Shown here: in pieces, positions 7,832 through 16,469 of the stretch
Layout: every line of letters begins with the position of its first letter
Position numbering within the stretch: the first letter of the stretch is position 1
Assembly (NCBI GenBank): GCA_024102975.1
Contig: JAGFJD010000048.1
Location: 1-37,213 of the forward strand
Reading direction: 5' to 3'
Length of the DNA: 37,213 nucleotides
Source of the DNA: Phaeodactylibacter sp.
GTDB lineage: Bacteria; Bacteroidota; Bacteroidia; Chitinophagales; Saprospiraceae
The notes under the pieces: model-generated
The model's database searches: none
What the model was told of the DNA's origin: nothing
Seen by the model: only the letters and a program-made list of their open reading frames with translations
Translations under genes and position numbers: made by a program

Positions 7832-10800
7832 ATGAACACATTTACCTGCTGGCTGCTGTTGTTATTATCTGCCAACGCCTGGCAGAATAACGACCCCAGC
7901 CTGGCCTGCAACCTCACTGTCAACGCCGGCCCGGACCAGACCATCTGCAACCCCGGCCAGCCCGTCAACCTCAACGCCAACGTCAACGGGCAAATACTGA
8001 ACGTCAGCTGGTCGCCCTCCACCGGCCTGTCCAACCCCAACAGCCCCAACCCGACGGCAACGGTCAATACCACCACCACCTACACCGTCACCGTCAACGG
8101 CGCTTCCAACCAGAACCAGATGCTAAACGGCGACTTCAGCCAGGGCTTCACCAACTTTACCAGCAACTACGTGCCCGGCACCGGCGGCCCCTTCGGCCTG
8201 CTCTCCGCCGAAGGCACATACGCCGTATCCACCAACCCCGCCCTGACCCACACCAACTTCTCCAGCTTCGGCGACATTTCCGGCGACGGCAATATGCTCG
8301 TGGTCAACGGCGCCGGCGTAGCCAACCAGGCCGTACTCTGCCAGACGGTATCCGTAACCCCCAATACCAACTACGCCTTCAGCACCTGGGTAGCCTCCGC
8401 CATCTCCAACTCGCCGGCCCAGCTGCAGTTCTCCGCCAACGGCCAACTGCTCGGCGGCATCTTCAGCGCCTCCCCTACGCCCGGGCAGTGGGACCAGTTC
8501 TACGCCGTCTGGAATTCAGGCGGCAGCAATTCGGCCACCATCTGCATCGTCAACCAGAACACCGCCCTGAGCGGCAACGACTTCTGCCTCGATGGCATGT
8601 TTTTCAGCGAACTCTGCCAGGCCACCGACCAGGTCACCATCACCGTTGTGCAGCTCAACGCCGACTTCAACCCGCCCACCGGCCTGTGCGTGGCCTCGCC
8701 GCCCGTCAACCTCAATTCCTTACTCTCCCCCCAGGCTACTCCCGGGGGCACATGGAGGGTCAACGGCATCCCCACCAGTATTTTCGACCCTTCGCAGTGG
8801 GGCGCCGGCATCCACAACATCACCTATACCGTCTCTTCGGGCCCCTGCACCGAAACCCTGAGCCTGCCCATCATCGTCGAGCCCCTGCCGCAGGCACTCT
8901 GGTTCCCGCCCGCCGGCCTGTGCGAAACCAGCCCGGTGGCGAACATGAATGCCTGGCTCGCCCCCGGCAGCCTGCCGGGCGGATTCTGGACGATCAACGG
9001 CTCGCCCTCCAACGGGCAGTTCAACCCGTCCTTCTGGGGGCCGGGCCTGCACTTCGTGTCCTATACCGCCGGCACGCCGCCCTGCCTCAACGACTTCATG
9101 GAGTTCGTGGAGGTCAGCGCCCTGCCCTCCGCCAACTTCACCGCCCCGCCCGAGGTCTGCGCCCAGTCCGGCCCCATCCTCCTCAACTCCTGGCTGGAAC
9201 CGGGCAGCAGCAGCGGCGGGACGTGGACGGTCAACGGCGTGCCCGCCACCGTCCTGGATCCGGAAACCCTGGGGCCAGGGGTGTATGACATCATCTACGA
9301 GGTAGGCACCTTCCCCTGCCAGGGCATCGACCAGGGCACAGTCATCATCAACGCCGTGCCCGCTCCGGTACCCACCTGCGGGCCGTCCACCAGCAACAGC
9401 ATCACGGTGAACTGGCCGGCAGTGCCGGGAGCATCCGGATATTCGGTACAAATACTCAGCGGCCAGGCCGGCGGCAGCGTGGCCGGCACGTCGTTTACCC
9501 TGGGCGGCCTCAGCCCCGGCGAAACAGTAGAACTCATCGTGCTGGCCGAAGACGGCTCCGGCTGCCCGGGAACGCCCAGCAACCCCATCCAGTGCGCCAC
9601 CCTCTCCTGCATCGCGCCGGAGGTGGTGATTGCGCCGGAACCACCCCGCTGTGCGGACGCGCCGGCTTTCAACCTGTCCGTCACTGTAGCTGACACCCTG
9701 CCCGATGGCGTTTGGAGCGGCCCGGGCATCGTGGATGCAATCGCCGGAACCTTTGACCCCGCCGTGGCGGGGGCGGGCCTCCATACCGTACAGTTCGTCA
9801 CCAGCTCCGGCGACTGCCCGGGGCAGGGCGAGGTAGAGCTGGAGGTGCTGCCCATACCGGTGGCGGCATTCACCCTGCCGGATACCATCTGCGTTTCCGA
9901 TACGGCCCTCATCGAATTTACAGGCATAGCTGATCCTGCCGCTGCCTTTACCTGGGACTTTGGCGGGGGGAGCAGCGCCGCCGCCCCCAACGATACCCTG
10001 CAACCCGTACGCTGGTCAACTCCGGGCCAGAAGATCGTCAGCCTGCAGATCGAACAGGACGGTTGCCTGTCCGAGCTGTTCGCCGATACCATTTTGGTAC
10101 AGCCCTTGCTGCAGCCGCCCCTCATGAACTGCCGCAGCACCGAAAATTCGGTAGAATTCTTCTGGAATCCGAACCTGGCGGTGGACTCCTTCCTCGTCAC
10201 GGTGCTGACGCCCCAAGGCGGCACGATGGTTTCCGACACCAGCTTCCTGGTGGACGACCTCACGCCCGGCGATACCGTTGAGATCAGCGTCACCGCTTTT
10301 AGCACCACTGCCTGCCCGGATACCATGGTATTCGCCAGCTGCATCGCCGAGGCCTGCCCGGATATCACGCTGGACATCGCCACCGTGCCGGACATCTGCC
10401 TGGATGCGGATACCGCGCCCATCACCCTGAGCGCCACCCTCAGCGGCGGGCCGGCCGACGGCGCATTCCTCTGGCAGGGGCCCGGCATCACCGACGGGCC
10501 GGCCGGCTTGTTCGACCCGGAAGAGGCAGGCGCCGGCATGCATGCCATCAACCTGACGTATACCCGGGGCAGTTGCAGCTACAGCGCCAGCGCCAGCATC
10601 ACCGTATTGCCGACGCCCGTCGCCACTTTCACTGCTGCCAGCCCAATCTGCCTGGATGGCTCTTCCGAAGTGGCCTTCACCGGTTCTGCCGGCAATACTG
10701 CTGCCTTCGACTGGGATTTCGACGGCGGCGCGGCCACGCCCGCCGACACCTTCGACGTGCAGTGGGCGGCACCCGGCTCTTACACCATACAGCTGCAGAT

Positions 10801-13800
10801 AGAAGAAGCGGGTTGTACATCCGACATTTATGCCCAAACGGTCCAGGTAGCAGACACGCTGACAACGCCCGCTATCACCTGCGAAGCCACCTACACCTCT
10901 GTAACATTCACCTGGAACCGCACCCCCAACGCCTTTGCCTACTCCGCCGTCGTGACCGACGGCCCGGCGGGAACCATCATCTCCGATACCAGCCTGCTGG
11001 TGGGCGGGCTGCAACCCGGCCAATCGGTGAGCATCGGGCTGACCGCCCTCAGCCCCACCGTCTGCCCGTCGGTGACCGCAACAGCCACTTGTGCCGCCCT
11101 GCCCTGCCCGGACGTCAGCCTCGCCATCCAGCCTCCCGCCGATCAGTGCTTCGGCGGATCGCCCTTTGAGATACCCCTCGGGGTGGATATTATCAACGAT
11201 ACCGGCAACGGCGCCATCACCTGGAGCGGCGCCGGCATCGCCGACCCCAATAACGGCCGCTGGCGGGTCAACGCCGGCCAGGTCGGCCAACCTAACCCCA
11301 TCGTCGCCACCTGGACGGAGGACGTGTGTGTAGTTACCGATACGGCCTGGCTCACCGTCTTCGCCAACCCTACCGCCGGTTTCACCGCCACGCCCGTGAT
11401 CTGCGTGGAAGGGCAGGCTACAGTTGAATATACCGGTACAGCTACCCCGAATGCAACATACAACTGGGATTTCGGAGGCGGTGCCGTCATCAGCGGCAGC
11501 GGTGCCGGCCCTTATCAGGTGCAATGGGATAACCCCGGCAATTACACCATCAGCCTCCAGGCAGAAGAAAACGGATGCTCATCGGAAATGGAAACACAAT
11601 CCGTGACGGTGGACGACATCCTCACCCCGCCAGCCGTACAATGCGAAGCCACCTACACCTCGGTGCTGTTCAGCTGGAACGACACCCCCAACGCCTCCTC
11701 CCATCAGGTACAGGTAACGGACGGCCCCCAGGGCAACATGCTTTCCAACAACAGCTACCTCATTGCCGGCCTGCAGCCCGGCCAGGAAGTGAGCATCGAA
11801 CTGACCACCCTCAGCGCCAACGCCTGCCCGGCGGTTAGCACCAACGCCACCTGCGCCGCCCTGCCCTGCCCGAATGTCATCCTCGACATCCAGCCGCCCG
11901 CCGATCAGTGCTTCGGCGGCACGGCATTCGATATTGATTTAGATATAAATATCCTGAACGATACCGGCAACGGCACCCTCAGCTGGAGCGGCGCCGGAAT
12001 AACCAACCCCAATAGCGCCCGGTGGACGGTCGATGGAAGCCAAATCGGCCAGCCCAACGCCATCATCGCCACCTGGACTGAGGATGTTTGCGTGGTGGCC
12101 GATACGGCCTTCCTTACCGTCTTCGCCAACCCTACTGCCGATTTCACTGCCACGCCCGTCATCTGCGTGGAAGGGCAGGCTACGGTAGAGTATGCCGGTA
12201 CGGCTACGCCGGCAGCAACGTACAACTGGGATTTTAACGGCGGGACAGTTGTCAGCGGCAGCGGCGCCGGGCCTTATCAGGTGCAGTGGGATAACCCCGG
12301 CAATTACACTGTCAGCCTCCAGGTGGAAGAAAACGGATGCTCGTCGGAAACAGAAACACAACCCGTGACGGTAGACGACATCCTGACGCCTCCAGCCATA
12401 CAATGCGAAGCCACGTACACCACCGTCCTCTTCACCTGGAACGACACGCCTAATGCCGCTTCCTACCAGGTACAGGTAACGGACGGCCCCCAGGGCAGCA
12501 TGCTTTCTGATAACAGCTACCTCATCTCCGGCCTGCAGCCCGGCCAGCAAGCGAGCATCGAGCTGACCACCCTCAGCGCCAACGCCTGCCCGGCGGTTAG
12601 CGCCAGCGCCACCTGCGCCGCCCTGCCCTGCCCCGATGTCACCCTCGCCATTCAGCCTCCCGCCGACCAGTGCTTCGGCGGAACGGCATTCGATATTGCT
12701 TTAGATATAAATATCCTGAACGACACCGGCAACGGCACGCTCAGCTGGAGCGGCACCGGCATTTCCAACCCCAATAACCCCGTATGGACAGTGGAGGGCA
12801 GCCAGGTGGGCCAACCCAACCCCATTATCGCCACCTGGACGGAGGACGTATGCGTGGTGGCCGACACGGCCTGGCTTACCGTCTTCGCCAACCCTACCGC
12901 CGATTTCACCGCCACGCCCTTGATCTGCGTCGAAGGGCAGGCGACGGTGGCGTATACCGGTACCGCTACTCCAGGCGCAACATACAACTGGGATTTCGAC
13001 GGCGGAACCGTCATCAGCGGCAGCGGCGCCGGGCCTTACCAGGTGCAGTGGCCCGCCGCCGGCAATTATACCGTTAGCCTGCAGGTGGAAGAAAACGGCT
13101 GCTTTTCCGAACCCTTTGCTCAAAGCGTCCAGGCAGACCCGCTGCTACAGGCGCCGGCAGTGGTCTGCCAGCCCAGCTTTGGCAGCGTCCTCTTCACCTG
13201 GAGCCCCGTGGCGAATGCTTCCGGTTATCAGGCGAGCGGCGCAGGCGCGATGTTAAGCGATACTTCTTATCTGGTGGAGGGCCTGTTGCCCGGGGAAGAG
13301 GCAACCATTACGGTGGCTGCGCTAAGCGCCAACGCCTGCCCGGCGGTTAGCACAGAGGCCAGTTGCAACGGCCTGCTCTGTCCCGACGCTACCGTCAGCC
13401 TGTCTGTGACGCCATTCCTCTGTGCGGGCGGGGAAGCCCAACTTGATATTACCTTCTTTGGCGACGGCGGCCCCTACGACCTGACGCTGCTCATCGGCGG
13501 GCAACCCACCGCCCTGAGCGGGATCGAAGAGGGATACACCCTGACCCTGCCCCTAACCCAGACCACCCTGTTCAGCCTGCAGGACATCACCGACGCCGGC
13601 CACCCCAACTGCAGCCTGCCCAGCCCCCCTTCGGTGACTGCGGTGGTGCGCCAGCCCGTAACGGCCGGCACGCCCGGCGATCCCTTTGAGCTGTGCAGCC
13701 GCACCAATACCAATATCCAGCTCTCCAGCCTGCTGGAGGGCGAGCAGAGCGGCGGTGCCTGGAGCTTCGCCGGCGGCCCGGCCCTGCTGCCCGGCAGCTT

Positions 13801-14968
13801 CAACCCGGCCAGCGGCAGCTTCCTGCCCGGCCAGCAGCCGGCAGGCACGTACCTGTTCACGTACAATGTGGAGGCCCAGGCGCCCTGCCCCAACGACAGC
13901 GCCCGGGTACGCGTGATCATCGAGGAGCGCCCCGTGGCTGACGCCGGGGAGGACATCACCCTGAGCTGCACCTTCAACGTCGGATCCCTGGGCGGCAGCG
14001 GCACCAGCATGGGGCCGGGCTTGCAACATCACTGGACCTCTGAAGACGATGTCGACATCATGAACCCCATCCAGCCTTTTATAGATGTCAGCCAGCCCGG
14101 AACATACGAACTCACCGTGCTGAACACGCTGAACGGATGCAGCGACACGGACCAGGCCGTGGTCGATTCCGAGATCGCCTTCCTGGTGCCCCACGCTTCG
14201 GTCAGCCCCATCAGCTGTTTCCAGTCCAACGACGGCATCATCGCCATCGACTCGGTCAACGGCGGCACGCCGCCCTACCGCTACAGCCTCAACGGCGGGC
14301 CCTTTGGCGGGTCGGCGTCCTTCCTGCCGCTCGGCCCCGGCGTGTACGACATCGTCGTGCAGGACGCCACGGGTTGCCAGGCGGAGCTGCAGTTCCAGCT
14401 CGCCGAGCCCGACGAGATGCAGGTGGTGCTTTTTGCCAACTTCCCTTCGGAGGATAATGTCATTCAGGTTGGCGACAGCATCCTGGTGCAGGCCCTGGTC
14501 AACATCCCGGCCGAGCAGGTCGGCAAGGTGTTCTGGCAGCCCGACAGCCTTGGGTGCGACACCTGCCTGACAGCCATTTTCGCCCCCCGGCTCAGCACCT
14601 ACTTCTCCGTGCTGGTGACGGACGTCAACGGCTGCTCGGCGGAGGACCGGGAGCTGGTCGTCGTCAACAAGCAGTACAACGTTTATATCCCCAACGTCTT
14701 CTCCCCCAACGGCGACGGTGCCAACGACCGGTTTATGATCTTCGCCGGCAAGGAGGTGAAAGAAGTTCAGTCCTTTAAAGTATTCACCCGCTGGGGGGAA
14801 CCCGTTTTCGAGGATGCCGGCTTCCAGCCCAACAATCCGGCACACGGGTGGGACGGCACCTTCCGCGGCCAGCCGATGAACAACGCCGTGTTCGCCTATT
14901 TTGCGGAGATCGAGATGGTGGATGGGCAGGTGGTGGTGTTTAAGGGGGATGTGGTGCTGATGAGGTAG
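7832..14968 (+). CDS. Giant modular surface protein (Ig/PKD/Fn3-like modules) with type B T9SS sorting domain
   Basis: The 2378-residue secreted protein is probably an adhesin or gliding-associated surface fibre. A signal peptide (MNTFTCWLLLLLSANA) is followed by an Ig-like domain (about 29-92), a lectin-like beta-sandwich (about 93-262), three short GGTW(T/R)VNG modules (about 275-510) and an Fn3-like domain (510-592). Then come five modules of about 250 residues starting at Cys 593, 842, 1092, 1346 and 1600. Each has a GxGI Ig-like part, a PKD-like part (YNWDFxGG) and an Fn3-like part ending in a Cys-rich linker. After further Ig-like domains, an SprB-type repeat lies near 2122-2190. The C-terminus from 2285 (YIPNVFSPNGDGANDRF) is the gliding-motility-associated sorting domain. 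Modules 3-5 are nearly identical. No enzymatic motif was found. Cys content suggests disulfide-stabilised domains. Confidence 0.93.
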   Translation: MNTFTCWLLLLLSANAWQNNDPSLACNLTVNAGPDQTICNPGQPVNLNANVNGQILNVSWSPSTGLSNPNSPNPTATVNTTTTYTVTVNGASNQNQMLNGDFSQGFTNFTSNYVPGTGGPFGLLSAEGTYAVSTNPALTHTNFSSFGDISGDGNMLVVNGAGVANQAVLCQTVSVTPNTNYAFSTWVASAISNSPAQLQFSANGQLLGGIFSASPTPGQWDQFYAVWNSGGSNSATICIVNQNTALSGNDFCLDGMFFSELCQATDQVTITVVQLNADFNPPTGLCVASPPVNLNSLLSPQATPGGTWRVNGIPTSIFDPSQWGAGIHNITYTVSSGPCTETLSLPIIVEPLPQALWFPPAGLCETSPVANMNAWLAPGSLPGGFWTINGSPSNGQFNPSFWGPGLHFVSYTAGTPPCLNDFMEFVEVSALPSANFTAPPEVCAQSGPILLNSWLEPGSSSGGTWTVNGVPATVLDPETLGPGVYDIIYEVGTFPCQGIDQGTVIINAVPAPVPTCGPSTSNSITVNWPAVPGASGYSVQILSGQAGGSVAGTSFTLGGLSPGETVELIVLAEDGSGCPGTPSNPIQCATLSCIAPEVVIAPEPPRCADAPAFNLSVTVADTLPDGVWSGPGIVDAIAGTFDPAVAGAGLHTVQFVTSSGDCPGQGEVELEVLPIPVAAFTLPDTICVSDTALIEFTGIADPAAAFTWDFGGGSSAAAPNDTLQPVRWSTPGQKIVSLQIEQDGCLSELFADTILVQPLLQPPLMNCRSTENSVEFFWNPNLAVDSFLVTVLTPQGGTMVSDTSFLVDDLTPGDTVEISVTAFSTTACPDTMVFASCIAEACPDITLDIATVPDICLDADTAPITLSATLSGGPADGAFLWQGPGITDGPAGLFDPEEAGAGMHAINLTYTRGSCSYSASASITVLPTPVATFTAASPICLDGSSEVAFTGSAGNTAAFDWDFDGGAATPADTFDVQWAAPGSYTIQLQIEEAGCTSDIYAQTVQVADTLTTPAITCEATYTSVTFTWNRTPNAFAYSAVVTDGPAGTIISDTSLLVGGLQPGQSVSIGLTALSPTVCPSVTATATCAALPCPDVSLAIQPPADQCFGGSPFEIPLGVDIINDTGNGAITWSGAGIADPNNGRWRVNAGQVGQPNPIVATWTEDVCVVTDTAWLTVFANPTAGFTATPVICVEGQATVEYTGTATPNATYNWDFGGGAVISGSGAGPYQVQWDNPGNYTISLQAEENGCSSEMETQSVTVDDILTPPAVQCEATYTSVLFSWNDTPNASSHQVQVTDGPQGNMLSNNSYLIAGLQPGQEVSIELTTLSANACPAVSTNATCAALPCPNVILDIQPPADQCFGGTAFDIDLDINILNDTGNGTLSWSGAGITNPNSARWTVDGSQIGQPNAIIATWTEDVCVVADTAFLTVFANPTADFTATPVICVEGQATVEYAGTATPAATYNWDFNGGTVVSGSGAGPYQVQWDNPGNYTVSLQVEENGCSSETETQPVTVDDILTPPAIQCEATYTTVLFTWNDTPNAASYQVQVTDGPQGSMLSDNSYLISGLQPGQQASIELTTLSANACPAVSASATCAALPCPDVTLAIQPPADQCFGGTAFDIALDINILNDTGNGTLSWSGTGISNPNNPVWTVEGSQVGQPNPIIATWTEDVCVVADTAWLTVFANPTADFTATPLICVEGQATVAYTGTATPGATYNWDFDGGTVISGSGAGPYQVQWPAAGNYTVSLQVEENGCFSEPFAQSVQADPLLQAPAVVCQPSFGSVLFTWSPVANASGYQASGAGAMLSDTSYLVEGLLPGEEATITVAALSANACPAVSTEASCNGLLCPDATVSLSVTPFLCAGGEAQLDITFFGDGGPYDLTLLIGGQPTALSGIEEGYTLTLPLTQTTLFSLQDITDAGHPNCSLPSPPSVTAVVRQPVTAGTPGDPFELCSRTNTNIQLSSLLEGEQSGGAWSFAGGPALLPGSFNPASGSFLPGQQPAGTYLFTYNVEAQAPCPNDSARVRVIIEERPVADAGEDITLSCTFNVGSLGGSGTSMGPGLQHHWTSEDDVDIMNPIQPFIDVSQPGTYELTVLNTLNGCSDTDQAVVDSEIAFLVPHASVSPISCFQSNDGIIAIDSVNGGTPPYRYSLNGGPFGGSASFLPLGPGVYDIVVQDATGCQAELQFQLAEPDEMQVVLFANFPSEDNVIQVGDSILVQALVNIPAEQVGKVFWQPDSLGCDTCLTAIFAPRLSTYFSVLVTDVNGCSAEDRELVVVNKQYNVYIPNVFSPNGDGANDRFMIFAGKEVKEVQSFKVFTRWGEPVFEDAGFQPNNPAHGWDGTFRGQPMNNAVFAYFAEIEMVDGQVVVFKGDVVLMR
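11105..13378 (+). repeat. Three in-frame tandem repeats (762, 762 and 750 nt) within the giant gene
   Basis: Repeat boundaries, set at the TGC codon of the CP(D/N)V motif, fall at 11105, 11867 and 12629, with the end at 13378. The first two units are exactly 254 codons. The third is 250 codons because its Fn3-like half has diverged. Long shared nucleotide stretches, including synonymous sites, indicate recent duplication or gene conversion. The two preceding modules (9608-11104) share architecture only at the protein level. Confidence 0.9.
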
Positions 14969-15087
14969 GGGGGGTACGCGTGGAAACAGCCGGGTAATGA
15001 CGAGGATCAGCGTCGGAAATGAGGAATATCATAGCTTTTTCGGGAGGGAATCCGTAAGCTTTCAGGAAGTTTAAAATACTCACAACC

Positions 15088-16182
15088 ATGCTGCGCTACC
15101 TCTTCCTGTTCATCGTCTTCATCCACGGACTGATCCACCTCCTCGGGTTTGTAAAAGCTTTTCAGCTAAGCGAGGTGAGCCAGCTCACCCAGGATATCTC
15201 CCGGCCAGCAGGGCTGGCTTGGCTGGCGGCCGCCCTCCTGTTCCTGGTCACCGGAGTGCTTTACCTTGCCGGCAATGACAAGCCTTGGCCTATCCTGGCC
15301 TTTGTCTCCATCGTTTTATCCCAGGCGCTCATCTTCATGGCCTGGCAGGACGCCAAATTCGGCACCATCGCCAACGCCATCATCCTGCTGCTGGCCATCC
15401 CGGCCTATGCCGGCTGGCGTTTTGAAAACACCTACCGGGAGGACGTGAGCGCCGCCCTGGAACGCACCAATGCCATGGAAAGCGAACTGCTCACCGAAGC
15501 GGACCTGCTACCCCTGCCGGCGCCGGTGCAGAAGTACCTGCGGTATGTGGGCGTAGTAGGAAAGCCCAAAGTAAAGAACGTGCGCATCACCTTCACCGGG
15601 CAAATGCGCGGCAAGGGGCAGGACTGGTTTAGCTTCACTTCCGAGCAATACAATTTCTTCGACGAACCCACCCGCCTTTTCTTCATGAAAGCCAGCGTCA
15701 AGGGCCTGCCCGCCAGCGGCTACCACGCCTACAAAGGAGACAAAGCAGGCATGAAGGTAAAAGTGCTCTCTCTCTTCCCGGTGGTGGACGTCGCAGGGGC
15801 AGAGATGTTCAAAGGGGAAACGGTCACCGTTTTCAACGATATGTGCCTGATGGCGCCGGCCACGCTCATCAGCGACAGGATAGCGTGGGCGCCCATCGAT
15901 GATGCTTCCGCCCGGGCCACCTTTACCAACCAGGGCGTCAGCATCTCCGCCGTCCTGTACTTCAACGACGAAGGCCAGCTTATCAATTTCGCTTCGGACG
16001 ACCGCTACGACGTCACCGATATGAAACAATACCGGTTTACGACCCCGGCCCGGGATTACAGGGAATTCAACGGCTACCGCCTCCTGTCGTCCGGAGATGC
16101 TGTCTGGCATTACCCGGATGGGGAATTTGTGTACGGGAAATTCAACCTGGAGAGCGTGGAGTATAATGTGGCGGGGATTTAG
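15088..16182 (+). CDS. DUF6544-like membrane protein
   Basis: The 364-residue protein has four predicted membrane helices at the N-terminus (about residues 1-22, 43-61, 68-84 and 90-108). A soluble domain of about 230 residues follows, with features I associate with DUF6544: KYLRYVGVVGKPKVKNVRI, GQMRGKGQDWFSFTSEQ, ISDRIAWAPIDDASARATF, and a final GEFVYGKFNLESVEYN. The function of the family is unknown to me. The soluble part resembles an outer-layer beta-rich ligand-binding fold. It stands alone between the giant surface protein and a mobile element, with no evident operon partner. A TAGCTTTT box near 15030 is a weak -7 candidate. The ATG at 15088 starts directly with the first hydrophobic helix. 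Confidence 0.8.
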   Translation: MLRYLFLFIVFIHGLIHLLGFVKAFQLSEVSQLTQDISRPAGLAWLAAALLFLVTGVLYLAGNDKPWPILAFVSIVLSQALIFMAWQDAKFGTIANAIILLLAIPAYAGWRFENTYREDVSAALERTNAMESELLTEADLLPLPAPVQKYLRYVGVVGKPKVKNVRITFTGQMRGKGQDWFSFTSEQYNFFDEPTRLFFMKASVKGLPASGYHAYKGDKAGMKVKVLSLFPVVDVAGAEMFKGETVTVFNDMCLMAPATLISDRIAWAPIDDASARATFTNQGVSISAVLYFNDEGQLINFASDDRYDVTDMKQYRFTTPARDYREFNGYRLLSSGDAVWHYPDGEFVYGKFNLESVEYNVAGI

Positions 16183-16197
16183 GGTGCCGGTTCGCAG

Positions 16198-16239
16198 TTC
16201 GCTATTTGCTATTCGCGGTTTGCTGTTCGCTATTTGCTG
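16198..16239. repeat. Three tandem copies of a 14-nt word, TTCGCTATTTGCTN
   Basis: Units start at 16198, 16212 and 16226. Units 1 and 3 are identical over 13 nt and unit 2 differs at two positions. The array lies 16 bp after the DUF6544-like stop codon and about 25 bp before the left target-site copy of the mobile element at 16275. Confidence 0.7.
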
Positions 16240-16274
16240 AAAATCAATGTTTTTTTTCGTAAGGGCTACCCAAC

Positions 16275-16420
16275 CATACTATTGGACAAAATGGTGTTGG
16301 ACACAGCGCCCACTGAGTCCAACACAGAGGCACGCAAAGTTTTTCCGTTGATAGTCAAGCCTCTGCGTGGTTTTGTGGCTTCCTGGCGAACTCTGTGTCC
16401 AAAAAATGTCCGGCAGTATG
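16275..16420. mobile_element. MITE copy A: 146 bp, 18-bp TIRs, 9-bp target duplication
   Basis: The left end CATACTATTGGACAAAAT (16275-16292) is an imperfect inverted copy of the right end (16403-16420, reading CATACTGCCGGACATTTT on the minus strand). The direct repeat CTACCCAAC flanks the element exactly (16266-16274 and 16421-16429). The interior folds on itself (GGACACAG with CTGTGTCC, AGAGGC with GCCTCT) and has no open frame. It is the same family as 28660-28786, whose interior aligns with this one, and 33414-33609, whose interior does not. It is non-autonomous; the source transposase is not in the window. Confidence 0.88.
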
Positions 16421-16469
16421 CTACCCAACTAACAACTAACAACCGGCAACAGCAAATTGTCCGCCTTCC

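Noticed and set aside
7633..7890. 85-codon frame before the giant gene
   Set aside because: It overlaps the real signal peptide start in another frame and resembles random translation of AT-rich spacer.
8720..14845. Several 400-500-codon minus-strand frames within the giant surface gene
   Set aside because: They follow the repeat pattern of the sense gene and have no independent motifs.
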